Positions 1 through 5,734 of a stretch of DNA of 7,315 bases are shown here, one piece after another (the stretch's first letter is position 1; each line of letters begins with the position of its first letter). The notes beneath the pieces were generated by a model. The model searched no databases and was not told where the DNA came from. It was given only the letters and a program-made list of their open reading frames with translations. The translations under genes and the position numbers were made by a program. The stretch spans positions 1-7,315 of the forward strand of contig VXZL01000385.1 of NCBI GenBank assembly GCA_009845505.1. Reading direction: 5' to 3'. This DNA is from Candidatus Poribacteria bacterium. GTDB lineage: Bacteria; Poribacteria; WGA-4E; WGA-3G.

Positions 1-60
1 GTATTACTCAATTTATGTCGTCTGTAGACAAGTAGATTTTTCCTAAGACAACCGTTCAAG

Positions 61-1725
61 TTACTTAGTTTCATCATATAAAAGGGTTAGACTATTCTCA
101 CGCGGGACATACAAATACGCACTTCTGCCCGTAAAGTACTGCGCATACACATTTTCCCAATCACTGTTTGTCAGTTTCCAGCGCGGTGCGGGACCGAGTT
201 TAAAATAGACAATATCTGCCTCTCCAAGACGCTGAAACGGATAGTCTCCAATCGGCGCACCGCGGTGCTGGGATACGAAAATCACGGCGTTGTGAACCTT
301 CTGTTCTGCCACCATAGGTGGTAGTTTCTGATAGACAGGACTCCAATTCTGATAGACCTGCCCGATGCGGACGTAACTCCACACAATATTAACGCTGAGT
401 AACAAAAAGCAGACCCCAACACCAATCGCAAGTCTGCGCCTCTCGGGTAGTTTGAACCGCTCGTAGAGAATAATCATCCCTCGTGCTACCAATGGGATGA
501 AGCCGAGGAATGTCGATTCAGTATAATAGCGAGCGTTTACCGGTGTGAACCCCCACGTTGAACCCTCAAAATAGAAAAACGCATAAAGCAGTAGATTGCC
601 GACGAGCAGCGCGAGACATAGCACATCGTATCTATTGCGCGACGGATGGAAGAAGGGAACAAGGACGAGGCACCAAGGCAGAATTAATGGTACAAAAGCG
701 ACAAGCCATCCGACTGACAGTTCAACTTCTTTCAACAAATCGTGATGATAACTTCCCCAACCGAGCGCGTTGAAACTGATACACGGGAGAATGTGTCGCC
801 ATGTCCGTTCTATTGCCCACGCTGGCGTGAAAATAAACGCCTGTTCAATATTGGGTTCGTAGCCTTCCATCCGAGCACCGAACCCGATTTTGTCATGAGG
901 CTGCGCAACGGTATGTGTGAACATAAACGGATCTTCAGTGAAATGCGCGTTCCACGCCATACAGACACCCAGCAGCACAAGGAATGGAATAAAGAAGAAG
1001 CCAAAACGTTTCATTGTAGAGAAGAATGCTTGTCGATTTTGCCATTGGGTGAAAAGATGATAGATCGTTAATCCGCCGCCGACAACGCCGAATACGACCG
1101 CAGAGAGCGGACGTGTATTAAACGCATACCCCAACGCGAATCCTGAGAGCAGTGGATAGCCGATGCGAGCAAGGGGAGAAGCATCGCTTTGGCAATTCAA
1201 GGTCTTGAGAAGCGCGAATAGATAAACGGAGAGATAGAAACGACTCACAGGTTCACTGAACCACGTTGATCCCATACCGAGTGTCGCTGGTGAAATGAGT
1301 GCAAGCACTGCGGCAACAAGTGCAAGTCCGTTATGGATGTCTCCATATATCTCTTTTACAAACAGATAGAGAAACAGCAGCGCACCACCCGTTGCAAGCG
1401 CAGGAATCAGCCAAGGTGCGTTGATAAATACACCGAACATTAGCATCAATGCGTTGCCGAATGGATATTTTGAATACCATTTACCGTTGAGGACATTAAT
1501 ATGTGGGGAAGAGGAAAAGCCGTGTTCCGGTGGGGCAGGAAACGAGAGTTTGCCTTCAGTAAACAACTTCGCTTGGAACAGATATGAGACGGTATCCGGT
1601 TCAAAGTAAGAGAACTGAAAGTAGATACCGCACAGAATCACCGATAGCAGCACACCGAGTAGAGAGATGATGAAAATTGGTTTAGTCTTCATTAAGTTGC
1701 CCAAAATCAGGAAAAAATTTGACAT
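61..1725 (-). CDS. Polytopic membrane protein, probable GT-C (ArnT/PMT, GT39-like) glycosyltransferase
   Basis: From the ATG at 1725 the product has 554 residues: about ten to twelve hydrophobic segments, then a soluble tail of about 100 residues. The first membrane segment, preceded by a Lys-rich stretch, is followed by an extracytoplasmic loop starting EPDTVSYLFQAKLF (acidic residues near 42 and 44). This is the position of the catalytic acid in GT-C transferases that use polyprenyl-phosphate sugar donors. A central NTRPLSAV segment and the overall architecture also fit ArnT/PMT-like proteins. Such enzymes add sugars to lipids or proteins on the outer face of the inner membrane; the acceptor cannot be told here. 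The start is uncertain. ATG 1725 has AAGAGG only 3 nt upstream. ATG 1692 (543 residues) places MKTKP directly before the first membrane segment and clears the divergent promoter. ATG 1752 and TTG 1761 are also open. The gene is transcribed away from the his operon, so no functional link is implied. Confidence 0.72.
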   Translation of the reverse strand: MSNFFLILGNLMKTKPIFIISLLGVLLSVILCGIYFQFSYFEPDTVSYLFQAKLFTEGKLSFPAPPEHGFSSSPHINVLNGKWYSKYPFGNALMLMFGVFINAPWLIPALATGGALLFLYLFVKEIYGDIHNGLALVAAVLALISPATLGMGSTWFSEPVSRFYLSVYLFALLKTLNCQSDASPLARIGYPLLSGFALGYAFNTRPLSAVVFGVVGGGLTIYHLFTQWQNRQAFFSTMKRFGFFFIPFLVLLGVCMAWNAHFTEDPFMFTHTVAQPHDKIGFGARMEGYEPNIEQAFIFTPAWAIERTWRHILPCISFNALGWGSYHHDLLKEVELSVGWLVAFVPLILPWCLVLVPFFHPSRNRYDVLCLALLVGNLLLYAFFYFEGSTWGFTPVNARYYTESTFLGFIPLVARGMIILYERFKLPERRRLAIGVGVCFLLLSVNIVWSYVRIGQVYQNWSPVYQKLPPMVAEQKVHNAVIFVSQHRGAPIGDYPFQRLGEADIVYFKLGPAPRWKLTNSDWENVYAQYFTGRSAYLYVPRENSLTLLYDETK

Positions 1726-1747
1726 TCGCCTCTTAATAGGATATAAT
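1719..1747 (+). promoter_or_regulatory. Consensus sigma70 promoter of the his leader and operon
   Basis: TTGACA lies at 1719-1724 and TATAAT at 1742-1747, with a 17-nt spacer. Both hexamers and the spacing match the sigma70 consensus exactly. Transcription should start near 1753-1755, giving about 60 nt before the leader-peptide ATG at 1816. The site lies over the 5' end of the minus-strand membrane-protein gene, so the two oppositely directed units share this DNA. Its strength fits a promoter whose output is trimmed downstream by attenuation. Confidence 0.85.
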
Positions 1748-1815
1748 ACCATTAAGCCCAATTAAAATCATTGACTTTTTAACAGCAAGTTTCAGCTTGC
1801 AAACGACGCTTAAAA

Positions 1816-1866
1816 ATGCTTTACGCTAATACTTTTAATATACATCACCATCATTCGCACTTCTGA
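1816..1866 (+). CDS. hisL: Histidine-rich his leader peptide
   Basis: The short ORF encodes MLYANTFNIHHHHSHF followed by TGA. His codons lie at 1843-1854 (CAT CAC CAT CAT) and at 1858-1860 (CAC), so five of six consecutive residues are His. An in-frame TAA at 1810-1812 leaves 1816 as the only ATG start. No strong Shine-Dalgarno precedes it, which is a weakness. The position is right for a leader peptide: about 60 nt after a consensus promoter, before a T-tailed terminator, and upstream of hisZ-hisG-hisS. In enterobacterial his operons a leader peptide with a His run makes the ribosome stall when His-tRNA is scarce and so prevents termination. The same role is inferred here. The sequence is not closely similar to the enterobacterial peptide apart from the His run. 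Confidence 0.86.
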   Translation: MLYANTFNIHHHHSHF

Positions 1867-1954
1867 GTAGAGCGGATGAGGGAATATGTATAAACATCAT
1901 TGATACGAAGCAAGTCTAACTTGTTAGGATCCCAGTAAACGAGCCGCTCTCCTC
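1865..1954 (+). promoter_or_regulatory. Candidate antiterminator pairing of the his attenuator
   Basis: GAGTAGAGCGG (1865-1875, arm A) overlaps the leader stop codon. It can pair with CCGCTCTCCTC (1944-1954, arm B) in 10 base pairs with one T-C mismatch. Arm B lies just 3' of the left terminator arm (1932-1940), inside the terminator loop. The order A, left arm, B, right arm makes A:B and the terminator cross each other, so they should be mutually exclusive. A ribosome at the stop codon would cover A and let the terminator form. A ribosome stalled on the first His codons would leave A free to pair with B. The pairing is seen by eye; the mechanism is inferred. Confidence 0.65.
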
Positions 1955-2011
1955 CGTGCTGTGCTGTCAGTGCGCGTGAGATACAGAGTTCCTGTTTACT
2001 GGTTTTTTTTT
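1932..2011 (+). terminator. Intrinsic terminator of the his attenuator
   Basis: CCAGTAAAC (1932-1940) and GTTTACTGG (1994-2002) form a perfect 9-bp stem followed directly by nine T residues (2003-2011). The 53-nt interior can fold further. GTGCTG (1956-1961) pairs with CAGTGC (1968-1973) with two G-U pairs, and CTCT (1947-1950) can pair with AGAG (1985-1988), which also ties up antiterminator arm B. The terminator lies 113 nt before the hisZ ATG, so it would cut transcription to a leader RNA of roughly 260 nt unless antitermination occurs. Confidence 0.88.
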
Positions 2012-2021
2012 GATTTTTCAT

Positions 2022-2091
2022 AGGGTTTTAGCTCTAACAATCCATCCTGCACCGGACGTACCAAGCAGAAGTAGATAGTTACAAAAACCCT
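2022..2091 (+). repeat. Nested inverted repeat between the attenuator and hisZ
   Basis: AGGGTTTT (2022-2029) is complementary to AAAACCCT (2084-2091). Inside, TAAC (2035-2038) matches GTTA (2078-2081), and CTGC (2047-2050) matches GCAG (2065-2068). The three nested helices would make one long interrupted hairpin in the read-through mRNA, ending 33 nt before the hisZ start. No T-tract follows, so it is not a terminator. It could be an mRNA-stabilising or second regulatory structure, or a remnant of a dispersed repeat. Only the outer 8-bp helix is strong by itself. Confidence 0.4.
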
Positions 2092-2124
2092 CTTAACTGA
2101 TAACTGACAACCGAGAACTAAAAC

Positions 2125-3561
2125 ATGGAAAAATTTGATAAACCTGCTGGAACAAGTGATTTTTTACCTGAACAGATGGCTCAGCGAAATTTCGTTGAAA
2201 AAATTGTTCGTGAGACCTTTGAAAATTACGGATACGCACAGGTTCAAACACCCCTGTTTGAATCTTTTGCCCTTTTATCTGCCCAATCCGGTGAAGAGAT
2301 TCGACACAAGATGTTCACCTTCGTCGGCTCAGATCGAATAGATTACGCCTTGAGACCTGAGATGACCGCACCCGTATGTCGCCTCATCGCGAATGGACAA
2401 CTTGGACACCTCCCATATCCGTACAAACTCTACTACATTGGGCAGTGCGTCCGACAAGAACCAACTACAGATGACACCGAAGTAAAGAGGGAATTTCGAC
2501 AGGCGGGTGTTGAACTCATTGGACCGGCTTCTACCGATGCCGATGCAGAAATTATTGCTATCCCTATGCGTATCCTCGAAAAACTTAACATTTCACACAC
2601 GAAACTAAAAATCGGTAACACTGGAATCTTTCGCGAGATTTTCAAACAGGTCGCACTGGATACTAAGGATCACGGTGAAATTATATGGGATCTTGACTAT
2701 CTTGCACGTTTGCGTGCTGAAGCGCGATTTTGGGATATCGAAACACTCCGCGACGCGCTTCATACTTTGCGGAGATCACAAGGAACTGACTACAAAGGGG
2801 CCTACAAGATTGAAGCCGCTATGATTCAGGAATTAACCAACAGTAATATTGCTATGGTCGCTGAGAAGTTGCCAGTCATTGCTGAGGAAACCTATAAAGC
2901 GAGGTGGCAACGCTATTTCAATATTTCTGAGGCGGCTGCAGAGGTCTGTATAAGCGTCTCGAAAATCTCTGGTGACAAGGATACGGTTATGACAGCGTGG
3001 GAAGCATGTTTCAGTGGGAAGTTGAAAGCTGCACGTCAGGAACTGCTTGCGCTCTGTGAGTGTTTGGAAAACTACGACATTACAGATTTTGAGATTAATT
3101 TAGGGATTACGCGCGGGTTTGATTTCTATACCGGCACGGTCTTTCAGATTGAATTGCCTGACACACACCGACCACTCTGTGGGGGTGGGAGATACGACAA
3201 ACTAATTGCGTCTTTCGGTGGCACACCAACACCGGGAGCCGGGTTTGCATTCCAATTCGATGCGCTTGTGGAAGCGTTTACCGACACGGGAAAGACAACT
3301 GTCAACGGAAGAAAAGACTATTTCATCGCAGCAGAAACACCAGAGCAGGCTGCGGAAGCACAACGCCTCGCTGAAACATTACGGAAAAACGGTAAGAACG
3401 TAGAGGTCGATTTGATGCAACGTAACTTGCAAGCACAACAGGATTACGCCAACCAAGCAAACTACGATTACCTCATTCGTTTAACCGCTGATGAATCGAT
3501 CCGCCGAATTCAAATCAAAACGGGGGACACACAGGTAGTCACTATTCCTGACCTTCTATAA
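2125..3561 (+). CDS. hisZ: HisZ-like ATP phosphoribosyltransferase regulatory subunit with a C-terminal anticodon-binding-like domain
   Basis: This 478-residue protein is a paralogue of histidyl-tRNA synthetase. Residues 1-180 and 325-385 form the class II catalytic-like core. It contains the HisZ-style motif 2 region VRQEPTTDDTEVKREFRQAG (109-128), the histidine-binding segment TRGFDFYTG (329-337) and CGGGRYD (352-358). At motif 3 it reads GAGFAFQFDAL (371-381) instead of the synthetase pattern FGIERI, so the class II motif 3 arginine is missing and it should not charge tRNA. HisZ binds HisG and is needed for its activity and histidine feedback. Two features are unusual: residues of about 180-320 form a long insert, and 396-478 align by eye with the anticodon-binding domain of the HisS downstream. 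HisZ is usually nearer 330-420 residues and ends earlier. The ATG at 2125 has only a weak GAGA upstream. hisG follows after 26 nt. An automatic pipeline might call this gene hisS. Confidence 0.82.
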   Translation: MEKFDKPAGTSDFLPEQMAQRNFVEKIVRETFENYGYAQVQTPLFESFALLSAQSGEEIRHKMFTFVGSDRIDYALRPEMTAPVCRLIANGQLGHLPYPYKLYYIGQCVRQEPTTDDTEVKREFRQAGVELIGPASTDADAEIIAIPMRILEKLNISHTKLKIGNTGIFREIFKQVALDTKDHGEIIWDLDYLARLRAEARFWDIETLRDALHTLRRSQGTDYKGAYKIEAAMIQELTNSNIAMVAEKLPVIAEETYKARWQRYFNISEAAAEVCISVSKISGDKDTVMTAWEACFSGKLKAARQELLALCECLENYDITDFEINLGITRGFDFYTGTVFQIELPDTHRPLCGGGRYDKLIASFGGTPTPGAGFAFQFDALVEAFTDTGKTTVNGRKDYFIAAETPEQAAEAQRLAETLRKNGKNVEVDLMQRNLQAQQDYANQANYDYLIRLTADESIRRIQIKTGDTQVVTIPDLL

Positions 3562-3587
3562 GGGAAATAGAAGAAGGAGAATTTATA

Positions 3588-4367
3588 ATGCAAACGGAAT
3601 CACAGAGGACGCTGAACCTGCTTTTGCCAAAGGGAAGTCTGCAGCCGGAAACCCTTGAAATGTTTCAGCGTGCCGGTTATGAACTCAACGGGTATACCGC
3701 AACTGACCGATCCTATCGTGCAACCTTCCGCAACGATAGCAATTTTCAAATCAAGATTTCACGTCCACAGGAGATACCCGTCTACGTCGGTATGGATGAT
3801 TTTTATGACGTAGGAATTACCGGTCAAGATTGGGTTGAAGAAACCGATGCTGATGTTGAAGAAATCTTGCCTTTGGAATATGGACACATTGACATTATCC
3901 TCGCTGTTCGTGAAGAACGAGACGATCTCAACACATTCGAGGATTTGGTGAATCTTGCCGATAGGGACATCCGCATTTCCACCGAGTACCTGAATATCGC
4001 CGAGAAATATATCCTTGAAAAGACAGAAAATAAGATCGCACCGGCAATTTTAACACCGTGGAAACGGCTGAATACGACCGGTTCTTATCAGTCACCAATC
4101 ACGCTTATGTTGTCTTTTGGCGCGACCGAGGGGAAACCACCAGAAGAAGCCGAGGCGATCATTGACAATTCAACGGCATCGCGGCGGACAATCAAGGCGA
4201 ACGCACTCAAGCAGATTGAACTCTTACGCGAATCCGAGTCTACGCTCATCGCGAATCCGAAGGCACTCAGAGATTCGTGGAAACGCGAAAAGATTGAAGA
4301 ACTTAAGCAGGCATTACAAAAAGGGCTGCGCAGACGAAGGAGTCAAGCACTCCCCGGACACATTTAA
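3588..4367 (+). CDS. hisG: ATP phosphoribosyltransferase catalytic subunit
   Basis: HisG condenses ATP with PRPP, the first committed step of histidine synthesis, in the cytoplasm. Recognisable parts of the 259 residues are the N-terminal LLLPKGSL (11-18), SRPQEIPVYV (58-67), DVGITGQDWVEE (74-85), an SFGATEGKPPEEAEAIID segment (176-193), the PRPP-loop region (193-207) and STLIANP (218-224). AAGGAG at 3574-3579, 8 nt before the ATG, fixes the start. Two points are odd. The usual TGxT of the PRPP loop reads SRRT (198-201), with Arg199 where Gly is expected. The protein also ends just after the KREKIEELKQALQKG helix (232-246), where long-form HisG would continue into its ACT-like regulatory domain. 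Lack of that domain fits dependence on the HisZ encoded upstream. The stop codon overlaps the hisS ribosome binding site. Confidence 0.92.
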   Translation: MQTESQRTLNLLLPKGSLQPETLEMFQRAGYELNGYTATDRSYRATFRNDSNFQIKISRPQEIPVYVGMDDFYDVGITGQDWVEETDADVEEILPLEYGHIDIILAVREERDDLNTFEDLVNLADRDIRISTEYLNIAEKYILEKTENKIAPAILTPWKRLNTTGSYQSPITLMLSFGATEGKPPEEAEAIIDNSTASRRTIKANALKQIELLRESESTLIANPKALRDSWKREKIEELKQALQKGLRRRRSQALPGHI

Positions 4368-4371
4368 GGAG
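4366..4371 (+). promoter_or_regulatory. Ribosome binding site that fixes the hisS start
   Basis: AAGGAG sits 9 nt before ATG 4381 and shares its first two bases with the TAA stop of hisG (4365-4367). The frame is open upstream as far as 4117, but that extension would overlap hisG by 250 nt and is rich in Arg and Ser without family resemblance. ATG 4381 is therefore taken as the real start. The stop/Shine-Dalgarno overlap suggests translational coupling of hisG and hisS. Confidence 0.85.
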
Positions 4372-4380
4372 CAATACATA

Positions 4381-5712
4381 ATGGCTACCTCTTTTATTAA
4401 ACCGCGCGTTCCGAGAGGGATGCGGGACATTTTACCGGAGCAGATGATCCGCAGGCAATATGTCATAGATGTGATTCGCGGCGTGTTTGAGGAGTTCGGG
4501 TTTGAGCCTTTACAAACGCCGGCTCTTGAATTATCTGAAGTACTCACGGGTAAGTACGGACCGGATGCCGAAAAACTCATCTATCAGGCAGGACACATCG
4601 GTGGAAAAGAGGACATCTCCCTCCGATATGATCTGTCGGTACCGCTCTGCCGAGTTGTCGCTATGCATCCGCAATTGCCGAAACCCTTTAAGCGGTATCA
4701 GATTGATCCCGTCTGGCGCGCAGAACGTCCGCAAAAGGGACGCTACCGCCAATTCTTTCAGTGTGATGCGGATACTGTTGGAACCGAGAGCATGCTCGCT
4801 GATGCTGAGAATGTCAACCTCATCTATCAAGTGCTAACTCGACTTGGTTTCAAACAGTTCGAGATTAATATCAATGACCGAAAACTCATCACCGGCATTG
4901 GACAATTTGCGGGTGTGCCTGCGGAACAACTTGGTGGACTTTATCGCTCCATTGATAAATTGGATAAGATTGGACTCTCAGGAGTCAGAGCGGAGTTAGC
5001 GGAAAACCAGATCCCGGAACCCGTTATTGAGAAACTGCTCGTGCTGCTTCAAATTGAAGGTGACGCAGAGACAGTCCTGAATGCACTCTCTGAACAACTC
5101 GGTGATTCCGAAGTCGCAAGCGAAGGAATTGCGGAATTGGAAGAACTCAGCGGTTACCTCACAATACTCGATGTTCCAGAGGAATTCTATAGAATAAACG
5201 TCTCAATGGTGCGTGGGTTGGAATACTACACCGGCCCGATCTATGAGACGGTTGTTGAAGAACCGAAAATTGGGAGTATCACTGGTGGTGGAAGATACGA
5301 CGAACTCATCGGGAGCTTCAGTCGGCAAAGTTATCCAGCAACAGGCACCAGTTTCGGTATTGAACGTATCATTGACGTGATGGAAGAATTCAGTATGTTT
5401 CCTGCTGCTGTGGGAAAGACAGTAACACAGGTCTTAGTGACTATTTTCGACGCGGATCTCGCCGAAAAGTCTCTGAAGTTAGCAACGCTTCTGCGCAGCA
5501 GCGGTATCCGAACAGAGGTCTATTGTCGCCCGACACGTATCAGCACACAGATGAAATATGCCGATAGCAAAGGTATACCGTATGCCGTTATCCTCGGATC
5601 CGATGAAGTAGAAGCTGGCACAGTCGCGGTTCGAGACCTCGCGAGTAGAGAACAGCAAGTTATCCCGCGGGAGGAACTTGTTGAACACATTCAAGCATTA
5701 GCAGGAGTGTGA
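4381..5712 (+). CDS. hisS: Histidine--tRNA ligase
   Basis: Histidyl-tRNA synthetase charges tRNA-His with histidine using ATP. The 443 residues have the full class IIa layout. Motif 1 lies in the N-terminal helix region after PRGMRDILPE (11-20). Motif 2 includes VWRAERPQKGRYRQFFQCD (111-129). The HisRS-specific RGLEYYTG (278-285) and GGGRYD (302-307) bind histidine. Motif 3 is TGTSFGIERI (321-330), with its arginine at 329. Residues from about 347 to 443 form the anticodon-binding domain. Length and all key residues fit a working enzyme, in contrast to the hisZ product upstream. The FQCD form of motif 2 is more like the YQCD type I recall from eukaryotic and archaeal-like HisRS than the HQLG type of E. 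coli. Placement after hisG, 13 nt away, puts tRNA charging under the same histidine-responsive leader. Confidence 0.95.
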   Translation: MATSFIKPRVPRGMRDILPEQMIRRQYVIDVIRGVFEEFGFEPLQTPALELSEVLTGKYGPDAEKLIYQAGHIGGKEDISLRYDLSVPLCRVVAMHPQLPKPFKRYQIDPVWRAERPQKGRYRQFFQCDADTVGTESMLADAENVNLIYQVLTRLGFKQFEININDRKLITGIGQFAGVPAEQLGGLYRSIDKLDKIGLSGVRAELAENQIPEPVIEKLLVLLQIEGDAETVLNALSEQLGDSEVASEGIAELEELSGYLTILDVPEEFYRINVSMVRGLEYYTGPIYETVVEEPKIGSITGGGRYDELIGSFSRQSYPATGTSFGIERIIDVMEEFSMFPAAVGKTVTQVLVTIFDADLAEKSLKLATLLRSSGIRTEVYCRPTRISTQMKYADSKGIPYAVILGSDEVEAGTVAVRDLASREQQVIPREELVEHIQALAGV

Positions 5713-5734
5713 AAAGTTTGTTCGGTCAGAAAAA

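Noticed and set aside
1..60. Terminator downstream of the membrane-protein gene (GTCT/AGAC palindrome near 20-30)
   Set aside because: The stem is only about 4 bp and no T-tract follows on the minus strand.
558..1071. Plus-strand open frames at 558-773 and 742-1071
   Set aside because: They lie inside the minus-strand membrane-protein gene, have no recognisable domain or start signal, and look like antisense shadows.
1771..1799. TTGACT as a second -35 element for the leader
   Set aside because: No acceptable -10 hexamer lies 16-18 nt downstream, and the perfect promoter at 1719-1747 explains transcription.
1860..2011. T-box riboswitch or other tRNA-binding leader for histidine
   Set aside because: I see no T-box consensus (AGGGTGGNACCGCG-like) and no clear Stem I specifier loop. 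The His-rich ORF and crossing helices fit translated attenuation better.
2125..3561. First gene as a second functional histidyl-tRNA synthetase
   Set aside because: The motif 3 arginine is absent and the motif 2 loop has the HisZ form. Placement directly before hisG fits a regulatory subunit, though the C-terminal domain keeps some doubt.
4117..4380. Upstream extension of the hisS frame, giving a 531-residue protein
   Set aside because: The extra residues overlap hisG out of frame and are rich in Arg and Ser without HisRS resemblance. A good AAGGAG site and a family-typical N-terminus support ATG 4381.
4314..4830. Minus-strand open frames opposite the start of hisS
   Set aside because: They are antisense to a well-supported synthetase and show no family resemblance or ribosome binding site.
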